Assembly: GCA_030041495.1 (NCBI GenBank)
Contig: JASHNT010000104.1
Location: 1-64,000 of the forward strand
Length of the DNA stretch: 64,000 nucleotides
Source of the DNA: Bryobacteraceae bacterium
GTDB taxonomy: Bacteria > Acidobacteriota > Terriglobia > Bryobacterales > Bryobacteraceae
Direction: 5' to 3'
In this document: piece after piece, positions 1-8,167 of the stretch
Layout: the number at the start of each line of letters is the position of its first letter
How positions within the stretch are numbered: the stretch's first letter is position 1
The notes under the pieces: model-generated
Seen by the model: the letters and a program-made list of their open reading frames with translations, nothing else
Database searches by the model: none
What the model was told of the DNA's origin: nothing
Position numbers and translations under genes: made by a program

Positions 1-243
1 CAGCAAGATCAGCAGTCCGGCGGAGAGCAGGCTGCGTCCGGCGGTGAGGCGGAGGCACAGGGCGGAAAGGTTGGCACAGAGCAGGTACAACAGGAAACGG
101 GGTACGTCCTGCGAACCGGGATGCAGCAGATTGTACAGGCAAGCCCAACCCCCGGCCAGGGAATAAGCGAGCACGAACAAGCTGTTCCAGCCGCGCCGGA
201 ATTGAGGCAAGGCTCCCGAACTGGTGAGCAACTTCACCCTCAT
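1..243 (-). CDS. N-terminal part of an integral membrane protein (runs off the left edge)
   Basis: An open frame starts with ATG at 243 on the minus strand and stays open to base 1, giving 81 residues of an incomplete protein. It has a short basic start, then two hydrophobic stretches (about residues 23-36 and 45-81) separated by a polar loop containing HPGSQDV. The pattern (hydrophobic helix, short loop with S-x-D, then 'FLLYLL.A.LSAL') resembles the N-terminal membrane region of the HD-GYP/GGDEF protein at 23882, so it could be another membrane-anchored signalling protein. That is a resemblance by eye only; the output domain lies outside the window. Confidence 0.5.
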   Translation of the reverse strand, partial: MRVKLLTSSGALPQFRRGWNSLFVLAYSLAGGWACLYNLLHPGSQDVPRFLLYLLCANLSALCLRLTAGRSLLSAGLLILL

Positions 244-527
244 GAACGCAGAACTCCGTTCTCACCGGCCGGGCCGCTTAGGGTGCGCCGGCAGGCAGGG
301 CACAAGATACGGGTTTCGATCCCAAGGAGCATGATCGCTGGAGATGGCGATCTTAGAGCAAGCCAAATGCCGGGTGCAGGCCGCTCCGATGTCATAGGAG
401 CGGAAGGAGATTACGGGAGTCACCGATAGGCGCGGCTGGCGCGAAGGACAGATTGTCACCTGGCGATGCGACAAACTGGCGCAGGAATAGCTTCGGGTTG
501 AGACAAATGATAAACTTCGGCAAGCCC

Positions 528-1355
528 ATGCATTTTGTTTCGAGGATCGACCACGCACAGGCGCAGACTCCCACGGCCTACGCGGGGCATAGCGCGGGTT
601 TCACGCGGGCCGGGTATGTGGATCGAGCGATGGGCTCGGTGCATATGGGCGTGGGAGTGTGCGCGATGGCACGCGGAGGGTCGGTGGATCCGCATCTGCA
701 TTCCTTCGAGGAGAGTTTTTACGTGCTGGAAGGGAGCGCGAGGCTGACGGCAGGCGGAGAGACGCATACGGTGAGCGCCGGGCATTTCGGATTGATCCCC
801 ACGGGAGTTCCTCATGCCTGGAACCACACCGGCGAGGGGGTGGTGCGCTGGCTGGAGATGCAGGCTCCGCAGCCGCGGCCGGGGGGCGCAGCGGCGGGAG
901 CGGATACATTCTTTAGCGATCATGATTCCGCGGGCGGCGCGGAGGCGCGGTTCGGCTATTTCGACGAATCGCAGTTGCCGCAGCCCGGAGGGGCGTCGCA
1001 AATGGAAGGGTTCAACCCGACCACGGGTGTCGCGATCAAGATGTTTGTCGACCGCTCCTTCGGGGCCATCCATCAATCGCTGTTTCTGATTCAGTACATG
1101 CCCGGAGCCAAGATCGATGCGCACGATCACACGTTCGAGGAGTCCTATCTCATCGTGAAAGGGCGCGTGCAGGCGACGGCGGACGGAAAGAGCTACGACC
1201 TTGGCCCCGCCGACGTGATCTGGACCGGAGTGGGCTGCGTGCACAGTTTCGCGAATGTGGGCGCGGAGCCGGTGCGCTGGATCGAGACGCAGGCGCCGCT
1301 GCCTCCGGCGAAGGAGATTTTCCGGTTCGAGCAAGATTGGACGCACACGCGTTGA
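528..1355 (+). CDS. Bicupin protein (two cupin domains)
   Basis: Two tandem cupin domains are visible. The first holds HLHSFEESFYVLEG and ends near PTGVPHAW; the second holds HDHTFEESYLIVKG. Each has the cupin motif-1 histidines and glutamate expected for one divalent metal. The arrangement resembles ureidoglycine aminohydrolase-like and other bicupin enzymes, but the substrate cannot be read from the sequence. ATG 528 gives the start MHFVSRIDHA, which is where the conserved part begins. In-frame alternatives are ATG 507 and TTG 453, the latter with AAGGA upstream. The stop codon overlaps the start of the flavin reductase (TTGA), so the two are translationally coupled. No signal peptide is visible; probably cytoplasmic. 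Confidence 0.85.
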   Translation: MHFVSRIDHAQAQTPTAYAGHSAGFTRAGYVDRAMGSVHMGVGVCAMARGGSVDPHLHSFEESFYVLEGSARLTAGGETHTVSAGHFGLIPTGVPHAWNHTGEGVVRWLEMQAPQPRPGGAAAGADTFFSDHDSAGGAEARFGYFDESQLPQPGGASQMEGFNPTTGVAIKMFVDRSFGAIHQSLFLIQYMPGAKIDAHDHTFEESYLIVKGRVQATADGKSYDLGPADVIWTGVGCVHSFANVGAEPVRWIETQAPLPPAKEIFRFEQDWTHTR

Positions 1356-1912
1356 GCGATTCGTTACACGCACCGGCGTTCAGCGATCGCGATTTCCGCA
1401 CCGCTCTTGGCCGCTTCGCCAGCGGGGTTACGGTGATCACGGTGCATCATGAAGACCGGACGCACGGAATGACAGCCAATGCATTTACTTCGGTGTCGCT
1501 GGAGCCCCCGCTGGTGCTGGTATCGCTGGATAATCGCTCCAACATGCACCGCATTCTGCCCTCGGTGCGGCGCTACGGCGTGAGCGTGCTGGCGGAGGAT
1601 CAGGAAGCCTTGAGCAATCACTTCGCGGGCAAGACCGCACCGGGAGTGCAGGCCGGGTTCACCATGCGCGACGGCATCCCTCTGCTGGATGGCGCGGTGG
1701 CGCACTTCATCGCCGAGGTGACTGAAATTCATCCGGCCGGCGATCATACGCTGTATCTGGCGCGCGTCACCTACCTTGAGTGGCATGACCGGCGGCCGTT
1801 GCTGTTCTACGGCGGACACTACCACAATTTGCGGGTGCACAAAGGCGAATGGGGCGAGCCGGAATCCTCGCTGTTTTCGATTGGCGGAATCGATGCGAAG
1901 GGAATAAAATAG
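1352..1912 (+). CDS. Flavin reductase-like domain protein (HpaC/DIM6 family)
   Basis: The protein of about 186 residues has the features of NAD(P)H:flavin oxidoreductases of the flavin-reductase-like family: 'RFASGVTVITV' near the N-terminus, 'GMTANAFTSVSLEPPLVLVSLD' (FMN-binding region), and 'HTLYLARV...RPLLFYGGHYHNL' at the C-terminus. Such proteins supply reduced flavin to a two-component monooxygenase or act on flavin directly. TTG 1352 overlaps the cupin stop codon in a TTGA junction; TTG 1337 is an in-frame alternative. No partner flavin monooxygenase is adjacent; the neighbours are the bicupin, the MBL-fold chimera and a VOC protein. Confidence 0.88.
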   Translation: MSDSLHAPAFSDRDFRTALGRFASGVTVITVHHEDRTHGMTANAFTSVSLEPPLVLVSLDNRSNMHRILPSVRRYGVSVLAEDQEALSNHFAGKTAPGVQAGFTMRDGIPLLDGAVAHFIAEVTEIHPAGDHTLYLARVTYLEWHDRRPLLFYGGHYHNLRVHKGEWGEPESSLFSIGGIDAKGIK

Positions 1913-1931
1913 GGAGCCGTCAGGAGCACTC

Positions 1932-3704
1932 ATGAGCACGATTTCCCGCGCAGGAGTCGTGGCGCTGGCCGCGGCGCTGTTTGGCTTTCCGGCGTTCGCG
2001 CAGATCGATTTATCCGGCGAATGGAATCCGCTGTTTCACGAGGATCAGCCGGAGCGCATCCCGGGGCCGGAGATCGGCGATTACCTGGGACTGCCGATCA
2101 GTGACGCGGCTCGCGAACGCGGCGACATCTGGGACGCGGACATTCTCACTTTGCCGGAGCACCAGTGCAAGCCGCACCCTTCCGACTACGGGGTGCGCGG
2201 CCCGGCGAACCTGCGCATCTGGAAAGAAGTGGACACGGCGACGCAGGAGATCATCGCGTGGCACACGCACATCTCCTGGCAGGCTCCGGAGCGGACCATT
2301 TATATGGATGGGCGACCGCATCCGCCGGAATATGCTCCGCATACCTGGCAAGGATTCTCCACAGGGCAGTGGGACGGCGACATCCTGACCATCACGACGA
2401 CGCATCTTAAGATCGGCTGGATCCGGCGCAACGGCATCCCACGCAGCGATCGTGCGACGGTGACCGAACATTGGATCCGCCACGGCGATCACCTGACCAT
2501 CGTGACGGAGGTGAACGACCCGGTGTATCTGACCGAGCCGTTCGTGAGGAGCACGGATTTCGTGATGGATCTGCATCAGCAGATTGCGCCGTATCCGTGC
2601 GAATCGGTGGAAGAGGTGACGCTAGAAAAAGGCGACGTGCCGAATCATCTCCCCGGGACGAATCCGTTCCTGAATGAATTCGCGCAGCGCCATCAGCTTC
2701 CGGAGGCGGCGGCTCGCGGCGGTGCGATCACCATGTATCCGGAGTACCGCTTGAACATGAAGCTGGCATCGAATCCGGTGACGGTGAATCGGCCGATGCC
2801 GGATCAGGATACGGGGACCATCCACATTCTTTCGTTGCCGGGCAACGCGAAGGGCAGCGTGTACATGCTGGTGGGAGCGGGCGCGAACATCACGGTGCAG
2901 ATCGGCAAGGATGGAGTGCTGCTGGTGGATGCGGGGCGCGCGTCGGAGACCGATCAGGTTCTGGCGGCGATCCGTTCGCTGACCGACAAACCGATCCACT
3001 ACATTCTCGACACGGCCGCGGATCCGGATCGGGTGGGAGGCAACGAAAAATTATCCAAGGCGGGCAGCACCATCACAGGCGGCAACGTGGCGGGGGCGAA
3101 TGCGGGATGGGCGGCGGATATCGTCGCGCATGAAAATGTCGGGAGCACGCTGAGCGCCGCGCCAAAAGGAAGCGGAGCGACGGTGATACCCGCGGACGGC
3201 TGGCCTCGCGACATGTACTTCGGCGATCAGAAGGACCTGTACTTCAATAATGAAGCAGTGCAGTTGTTTCATCAAAGAGCCGCGCACAGCGACGGCGACA
3301 GCCTGGTGTTCTTCCGGCGGTCCGACGTAATCAGCGCCGGCGGCATTTTTACTCCCGGCTACTACCCGGTGATCAACGTGAACCAGGGCGGAAGCATTAA
3401 CGGCGAGATCGCGGCGCTGAATCGCATTCTGGATCTGACCGTGCCGGCCGACAAAGAAGAAGGCGGGACGTACGTGATTCCAGGACACGGGCGCTTGTGC
3501 GATGAAGCCGACGTGGTGGAGTATCGCGACATGGTGACCATCATCCGCGACCGCATCCAGGACATGGTGAACAAGGGTATGACCCTGGAGCAGGTGAAGG
3601 CCGCCAAACCGACCTACGACTACGATCCGGAATACGGGACGACGTCGGGAGCCTGGACCACGGATATGTTTGTCGAGGCGGCGTACCGGAGTTTGAAGAA
3701 GTAG
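1932..3704 (+). CDS. Secreted chimera: conserved unknown domain fused to a degenerate metallo-beta-lactamase fold
   Basis: 590 residues with a signal peptide (residues 1-23, ending AFAQ). Residues about 25-215 match the secreted family found alone at 49378, 57086 and 57997 (shared 'W(D/E)GD.L...', 'R.GIP...', 'TE.W.R', 'V.DP.Y.TEP'). Residues about 295-590 look like an MBL-fold hydrolase: 'GKDGVLLVDAG', 'KPIHYILDT', 'GGNEKL', 'AHSDGDSLVFF', 'VIPGHG'. The zinc motif HxHxDH is replaced by TAADPDR (361-367), and the usual metal-bridging Asp of 'AGD.F' is Gly471. H452 and H519 remain. It is therefore doubtful that it binds two zincs; the fold may have another role. It starts 19 bases after the flavin reductase with GGAGC upstream, so it belongs to the same operon. 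Confidence 0.8.
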   Translation: MSTISRAGVVALAAALFGFPAFAQIDLSGEWNPLFHEDQPERIPGPEIGDYLGLPISDAARERGDIWDADILTLPEHQCKPHPSDYGVRGPANLRIWKEVDTATQEIIAWHTHISWQAPERTIYMDGRPHPPEYAPHTWQGFSTGQWDGDILTITTTHLKIGWIRRNGIPRSDRATVTEHWIRHGDHLTIVTEVNDPVYLTEPFVRSTDFVMDLHQQIAPYPCESVEEVTLEKGDVPNHLPGTNPFLNEFAQRHQLPEAAARGGAITMYPEYRLNMKLASNPVTVNRPMPDQDTGTIHILSLPGNAKGSVYMLVGAGANITVQIGKDGVLLVDAGRASETDQVLAAIRSLTDKPIHYILDTAADPDRVGGNEKLSKAGSTITGGNVAGANAGWAADIVAHENVGSTLSAAPKGSGATVIPADGWPRDMYFGDQKDLYFNNEAVQLFHQRAAHSDGDSLVFFRRSDVISAGGIFTPGYYPVINVNQGGSINGEIAALNRILDLTVPADKEEGGTYVIPGHGRLCDEADVVEYRDMVTIIRDRIQDMVNKGMTLEQVKAAKPTYDYDPEYGTTSGAWTTDMFVEAAYRSLKK

Positions 3705-3731
3705 CGATTCGATTTGCCAGCGGAGGGTTTC

Positions 3732-4187
3732 GTGAAAAGAGTTCTGACATTTGGAATCCCGATATTCGTTACGGCGTTGCTGGCGCGGGCGCAGGATCAG
3801 GCCGCGCTAGACTCGATCCGGATTGCGGCGAAGGACACGGTTGCGTTGGCGAGGTTCTATCAGGCGGCGCTCGGCATGCAGGAGGTCAATCGGATCGAAA
3901 ACCCGGGAGGAACTGAAGTCTTCGTGAATTTCGGGGTGACGGTGGAAGCTGCAAAGGCGAATAAGGCTCCGTTGATGATCCTGTTTCATCGCGACTCCGA
4001 CGACGTAAAGGATCCGATTCCGCACGTCATCTTTGTGGTTAAAGATATGGCCAAAACGGTGGCCGCCATCAAGGCCGCCGGCGGAACGATGACCGGCGAA
4101 CCGCGTCCCTTCAAAGGCTCGAATACTGTGCTGGGCTTCGCGGTCGATCCGGCGGGGAATCGCATTGAGCTGATTCAGCGGCAGTGA
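3732..4187 (+). CDS. Secreted VOC (glyoxalase/dioxygenase superfamily) protein
   Basis: 151 residues: an N-terminal signal peptide (MKRVLTFGIPIFVTALLARAQ) followed by one vicinal-oxygen-chelate half ('IAAKDTVALARFYQAALGM', 'HVIFVVKDMAKTVAAIKAAGG', 'VLGFAVDPAGNRIELIQ'). VOC domains form metal sites for lyases, dioxygenases or resistance proteins; the C-terminal Glu in 'RIELIQ' fits a metal ligand, but the usual first His is not obvious. GTG 3732 was chosen because GGAGG lies about seven bases upstream; TTG 3714 is in frame but leaves the signal peptide off-centre. It is the last gene of the four-gene operon. A secreted VOC protein is less common than a cytoplasmic one. Confidence 0.8.
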   Translation: MKRVLTFGIPIFVTALLARAQDQAALDSIRIAAKDTVALARFYQAALGMQEVNRIENPGGTEVFVNFGVTVEAAKANKAPLMILFHRDSDDVKDPIPHVIFVVKDMAKTVAAIKAAGGTMTGEPRPFKGSNTVLGFAVDPAGNRIELIQRQ

Positions 4188-4198
4188 CTGCTCCCGCG

Positions 4199-4600
4199 CT
4201 ACCAACTGCGGGTGTAGCCGATCGAGGCCGTTGTGTACCAGGGGACGGTCACAATCTTGTTGTACCTCTCCTGAATCCAGATTGAGTTCTTTTCGTTGAA
4301 GTGAACGATCAGGCCGAGCGACTCTCCATCGTAGAGCCGGTTTTCGACTTGCGCGTAGCCGGTGAAACTGCCGATGCCGCCCTGAATCCATTTATATCCG
4401 GTGAGCCACTTGACGCCGGGAACGGGGAAGTTCTTCATGAGGCCCAGCGCCTCGGTGTGCAAACCGAAATCGGTGTGAGGGAAACCGGGAGAGCCGGCGT
4501 TCTCATACGTGGAGGCCTGCGCATCCTGGGCGTGACCCATTTGCGGAGCCAACAGGGCGAAAAGGACAAACCAGATGCGTGGCGTAAGGCTCACATTCAT
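4199..4600 (-). CDS. Small secreted protein of unknown function
   Basis: 133 residues with a clear signal peptide (hydrophobic 'IWFVLFALLAPQMGHAQ') and a mature part rich in aromatic residues and glycine ('GYKWIQGGIGSFTGYAQVENRLYDGESLGLIVHF', 'SIWIQERYNKIVTV', 'ASIGYTRSW'). The alternating pattern suggests beta strands and a periplasmic or outer-membrane location. No family is recognised. It converges on the VOC gene, with 11 bases between the stop codons. Confidence 0.6.
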   Translation of the reverse strand: MNVSLTPRIWFVLFALLAPQMGHAQDAQASTYENAGSPGFPHTDFGLHTEALGLMKNFPVPGVKWLTGYKWIQGGIGSFTGYAQVENRLYDGESLGLIVHFNEKNSIWIQERYNKIVTVPWYTTASIGYTRSW

Positions 4601-4869
4601 GCGAATGTCTTTCCGGGACAGAGTAAGCCGGTACCTTGCCGGTCGCTGATTTTGCCGGATGTCTTCGAGGAAAAGGCCTCAACAAGGAGGGGAAGCGATG
4701 AGCCAGTATGTACCCCCGAACCCCCAAAAGTCATAAAAGAGGGTGCGAGTAAAAGCGGGGTTCACCTGCTGGAAGAGGGGCGAACTCGCGTGAACGCGGA
4801 AGCTGCGGTAGTCGAACTTAGAGGCATCGGCACAGCGCGGTTGCGGCGCGGCGCCTAAGTCCGGTTCGC
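4601..4869. other. Intergenic stretch with a possible 12-codon reading frame
   Basis: No conventional gene is seen between the small secreted protein and the histidine kinase, both on the minus strand. On the plus strand a strong Shine-Dalgarno sequence (AAGGAGG, 4684-4690) lies seven bases before ATG 4698, which opens MSQYVPPNPQKS and stops at TAA 4734-4736. Nothing further downstream on the plus strand looks like a gene until 6999. Whether the short frame is used is unknown. The promoter of the small secreted gene must also lie here. Confidence 0.3.
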
Positions 4870-6168
4870 CTACGCCGCCACTGGAAGTTCAATCCAAACG
4901 TTCAGCCCGGGGTTCACGTTCTGGGCCCACACGCGTCCGTGATGGACGCTGATGGCGCGATACGCGATCGCCAGCCCTAGCCCCACTCCGCCGGTGGAGC
5001 TGTCGCGCGAATCGTCCACACGAAAGAACGGCTGGAAAATTTTCGGCAGCAGTTCTTCCGGAACTCCCGGCCCGGAATCCCGCACCGAAATGCGCACCGA
5101 CTCTCCGGCACTTTCCGTTCGCACTTGAACCGTCGAGCCCTCCGGCGTGTAACGAATTGCATTGCGCACGACGTTCTCCACCGCCCGGCGCAGCAGTTCA
5201 CGGTCGGCTCGCAGTGTGACATCGGCCTCAGCGCTAATCGCGATCCCGCATCCGCGTGCATCCGCATCAACGTTGCAATCCGAGGCGACCTCCTGCAGCA
5301 GGTCGCCCAAACGCAGCGGTTCCAGACGCGCTGCCGATGGGTCGCCCTCCGCGCGCGCCACCTCCACCAGCGCGCTCACCAGACCGGCGAGCCGGTCGAT
5401 TTCCTTCTTCATCCGGTCAACCGCCGCATCACGATCCGCCGCCGTTCGCACCAGTTCAGCGGCGAAACTCAGGCGCGCCAAAGGCGAACGCAGCTCGTGC
5501 GAAACGTCCTGCAACAGGCGGCGCTCGCCCGTCATCAGTGTCCCGATTCGCTCCGCCATGCGATCGAAGCTCCGGCTCAACTCTCCGATTTCATCCGTTC
5601 GCCGCGAGTTAAGGCGCACGCTGAGATCGCCGCGTCCGAAGCGTTCCACCGCGCGCGCGAGATCGCGCAGGGGGCTTGCGATATTCACCGCCAGCAGCCA
5701 GCACACCAGCGCAACCGCGGCGAGGATGAGAAAGTAATACGGCAACAGATTTCCGAAGCCGATGGGCGGGTCAATCGTACTGATCAACCGAATTCTCGCA
5801 TCTACCGAAGTCGTCACGAAAACGATCTGGCCATGGGTCTGGCGCGGCGGTTCCGTGATGGGCCGGGCCAGGCTGAGCAGCGCCGAACGATCCTCTCCGG
5901 TGGCCAGGTCCTTGCCCTGCGCGTCCGTCACATAATCGCGCTCGCGCATGAACCGGTGTAGCCGGTTCAGATAAGCCGCCAAACCCGCAGAGCCACCGTC
6001 CTGGTAAGCTTCCTCCGCTTCCGCGGTCTGCAGCGCGTGGACGTCTGTGATGAAATTTCCACGCGCGGCGGCGACCGACACGAACCTGGTCACCATGATG
6101 AATGCGCCCAGCGAAATCAGCAGCGTTGCGAAGCACCAGACGAGAATTTTGAAATGAACGGACTTCAT
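4870..6168 (-). CDS. Membrane sensor histidine kinase, CpxA/EnvZ-like
   Basis: 432 residues in the order expected for a two-component sensor: transmembrane helix about 8-32, periplasmic domain about 33-140, second helix about 143-165, HAMP about 165-215, HisKA with the phospho-accepting His224 in 'DVSHELRSPL', and a HATPase domain with N box ('ENVVRNAIRYTP'), 'DSGPGVP', 'FQPFFR' and 'GGVGLGLAI'. All catalytic boxes are intact. The H-box wording is like CpxA, which senses envelope stress, but the stimulus here is unknown. Its start overlaps the response regulator stop by four bases (ATGA), so the two are translated together. Confidence 0.93.
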   Translation of the reverse strand: MKSVHFKILVWCFATLLISLGAFIMVTRFVSVAAARGNFITDVHALQTAEAEEAYQDGGSAGLAAYLNRLHRFMRERDYVTDAQGKDLATGEDRSALLSLARPITEPPRQTHGQIVFVTTSVDARIRLISTIDPPIGFGNLLPYYFLILAAVALVCWLLAVNIASPLRDLARAVERFGRGDLSVRLNSRRTDEIGELSRSFDRMAERIGTLMTGERRLLQDVSHELRSPLARLSFAAELVRTAADRDAAVDRMKKEIDRLAGLVSALVEVARAEGDPSAARLEPLRLGDLLQEVASDCNVDADARGCGIAISAEADVTLRADRELLRRAVENVVRNAIRYTPEGSTVQVRTESAGESVRISVRDSGPGVPEELLPKIFQPFFRVDDSRDSSTGGVGLGLAIAYRAISVHHGRVWAQNVNPGLNVWIELPVAA

Positions 6169-6884
6169 TGCTTCCGCGCAGCAGCCGGCGCGGGTTGCGG
6201 CGCAAACATGTATCCCACCCGGCGTATGGTATGAATCAGCGTTCCGGCTGCTTCCAGCTTCCTTCTCAAATGACTGACATGAACGTCGAGCGAACGTTCA
6301 TATGGCGTCGATTCGCGATGATGAAGCGCGGCCGTTAACTCGTCGCGCGATACCGTCCGTCCAGGCGATCGCATCAGGAACTCGAGAATATCGAACTCGA
6401 TCGACGTCACTTCCACGCGTTCGCCAAGCACGCAAACCGTGCGTGTCTGCGGCTTAAGTTCTACACCGCCCACTAAAATCGTACGCGGCTCTGCAATTCC
6501 CGATTTTTCAATGCGCCGGAGCACTGCTCGGATTCGCGCCAGAAGTTCTCCCGGTCCAAAGGGCTTGGGGAGGTAGTCGTCCGCTCCTGCGTTCAGTCCC
6601 GCAATCCGGTCCGCCTGCGCCGTGCGCGCGGTCAGCATGATTACCGGAATCGCGCTGTATTTGCGTATATTCGCAAGAACTTCAAATCCACTCAGCACCG
6701 GCAGCATCACGTCCAGAATTAGCAGGTCGAAGCCACCTTCGAGGGCCCGCGCCAGACCCTGGCGGCCGTCGTGCGCCGTCTCTACGCGAAATCCGTGCGG
6801 GGAGAGAAAGTCCCGGATCAGCGCGCAGAGTTCGGCGTCGTCATCGACAACCAGAATTGACTTCGGTGCAGCGTGATCCGGCAT
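6165..6884 (-). CDS. OmpR/CpxR-family response regulator
   Basis: 239 residues. The receiver domain (about 8-120) has the acidic pocket 'VVDDD', the phospho-accepting Asp58 in 'LILDVMLP', T in 'MLTAR' and K in 'LPKPF'. The C-terminal winged helix (about 140-230) carries 'LEFLMRSPGRTVSRDEL' and 'LDVHVSHLRRKLE', typical of OmpR-type DNA binding. It is the first gene of the pair with the histidine kinase. The 114-base gap to the divergent TIGR03435 gene at 6999 must hold both promoters, so that gene is a possible target. Confidence 0.95.
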   Translation of the reverse strand: MPDHAAPKSILVVDDDAELCALIRDFLSPHGFRVETAHDGRQGLARALEGGFDLLILDVMLPVLSGFEVLANIRKYSAIPVIMLTARTAQADRIAGLNAGADDYLPKPFGPGELLARIRAVLRRIEKSGIAEPRTILVGGVELKPQTRTVCVLGERVEVTSIEFDILEFLMRSPGRTVSRDELTAALHHRESTPYERSLDVHVSHLRRKLEAAGTLIHTIRRVGYMFAPQPAPAAARKQ

Positions 6885-6998
6885 GCTCCCTCAATTGCCA
6901 ATGTAGCCCAACTTCGCGTCATTCGCGGGTTTTTCACGCGTAGTTTTACAAAACTTAAGGTCGGATGCGCCTGAATCCGTTGTTCAATGTAGGGCGTG

Positions 6999-8096
6999 AT
7001 GAGAATTGCGGGTCAACTCGTTCTGTTACCGCTTCTCGCGGTTCCCGCGGCCGCTCAGGCCCAAGCAACCGCGCCGGCTTTCGAGGTTGCCGCGATTCGT
7101 GCGGCGGAACTCCCGACTCCGGAGATGTTCCGCGGCGGGCAGCAAATCCGAACTGGCCTGGAACTGGACGGCGCGCGTCTGGATTGGGGGCTGGCCTCTC
7201 TAGCCGACATGATCCAATACGCGTTCCGCGTGAAGAATTATCAGATCTCCGGTCCGGATTGGATGCGCAGCTCCCGGTGGAACATCCTGGCGCGGCTGCC
7301 CGATGGCGCTTCGCAGGATCAAGCGCCGGAGATGATGCAGACGCTGCTCGCCGAACGTTTCCAATTAAAGATTCACCGTGAGAAGCGGGATCAACCCGTG
7401 TACGCTCTGGAGGTCGCTAAAGGCGGACCAAAACTCGAGGCGGCCGAGCCGTCCTCTAGTGACGAGCCGGCTGCGACCGTCGGTGCTTCCGCTCCCGGTT
7501 TGTTCCCGGGACCCTTCGGAGGTCCCTTCGGCCGCGGGCCGGGTGGGCCTGGTCCAGGTGGTCCGCAACCGGATGGGCCGGATGGTCGGGGCGGAAGAGG
7601 CCCCGGGTTCACGACCACCACAGGAGCCAATGGCGCCACTGCGCGAATCTCCCCGGGTGACGGCTGCTCTATGCATTTGGAGCTGTCCAAGCTCACGATG
7701 CAGGATTTTGCCGATACTCTGACTCCGTTCCTCGACAAACCGGTAGTCGATGCGACCGAGCTCAAGGGAGCCTACAAGGCGACTCTCGACCTTCCGATGG
7801 AAGTGATGATCACCATGATGCAGAACCAGATCCGCGCCAACGGACTGCCCGATCCGGGACAAGGAGGCTTCGGCCGCGGTCCCGGCGATGGAGGGCGCGG
7901 TCCTGGCGACGGAGGCCGAGGTGGTCCATTCGCCGGGTGCGATCCTGGGGCGCTCTTTGCGAATGGGGGCTCCGACACGTCCAACGCTGCGATCTTTCGA
8001 GCCGTTCAAAAGCTTGGCTTAAAACTCGAAGCGCGCAAGGCGCCTTTCGACACGATTATTATCGACCACATCGAGAAAACCCCGACGGATAACTGA
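6999..8096 (+). CDS. TIGR03435 family secreted protein
   Basis: 365 residues with a signal peptide ('GQLVLLPLLAVPAAAQAQ') followed by the features of the TIGR03435 family found in soil Acidobacteria: 'FEVAAIR', 'LADMIQYAFRVKNYQISGPDWM', 'RWNILARLPDGA', 'MMQTLLAERFQLKIHREKRDQPVYALEVAKGGPKL', 'LTPFLDKPVVDATELKGAYKATLDLP' and a C-terminal 'KLGLKLEARKAPFDTIIIDHIEKTPTDN'. The family's function is unknown. Two Gly/Pro/Arg-rich segments (about 160-205 and 285-315) interrupt the domain. ATG 6999 was preferred over GTG 6996. It is divergent from the CpxAR-like pair. Confidence 0.88.
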   Translation: MRIAGQLVLLPLLAVPAAAQAQATAPAFEVAAIRAAELPTPEMFRGGQQIRTGLELDGARLDWGLASLADMIQYAFRVKNYQISGPDWMRSSRWNILARLPDGASQDQAPEMMQTLLAERFQLKIHREKRDQPVYALEVAKGGPKLEAAEPSSSDEPAATVGASAPGLFPGPFGGPFGRGPGGPGPGGPQPDGPDGRGGRGPGFTTTTGANGATARISPGDGCSMHLELSKLTMQDFADTLTPFLDKPVVDATELKGAYKATLDLPMEVMITMMQNQIRANGLPDPGQGGFGRGPGDGGRGPGDGGRGGPFAGCDPGALFANGGSDTSNAAIFRAVQKLGLKLEARKAPFDTIIIDHIEKTPTDN

Positions 8097-8103
8097 TATG
8101 GCG

Positions 8104-8148
8104 CGGCGTCTCCACGCCGTTGTGACGGATCTGCGCCGCTAAAGCGGC
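8104..8148. terminator. Two small hairpins between convergent genes
   Basis: CGGCGT (8104-8109) pairs with ACGCCG (8114-8119) across a 4-base loop, and GCCGCT (8135-8140) pairs with AGCGGC (8143-8148). They lie between the stop codons of the TIGR03435 gene and the convergent PQQ dehydrogenase gene. No T-run follows on either side, so any termination would be weak or Rho-assisted. Confidence 0.35.
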
Positions 8149-8167
8149 TGCTGCGGCCTCGGCTATC

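Noticed and set aside
1932-3704. Calling the chimera an active metallo-beta-lactamase or antibiotic-resistance enzyme
   Set aside because: The zinc motif HxHxDH is missing and the bridging Asp is Gly, so an active two-zinc enzyme is unlikely.
4301-4858. A 185-codon plus-strand frame across the small secreted gene
   Set aside because: It overlaps a minus-strand gene with a clear signal peptide and shows no protein features of its own.
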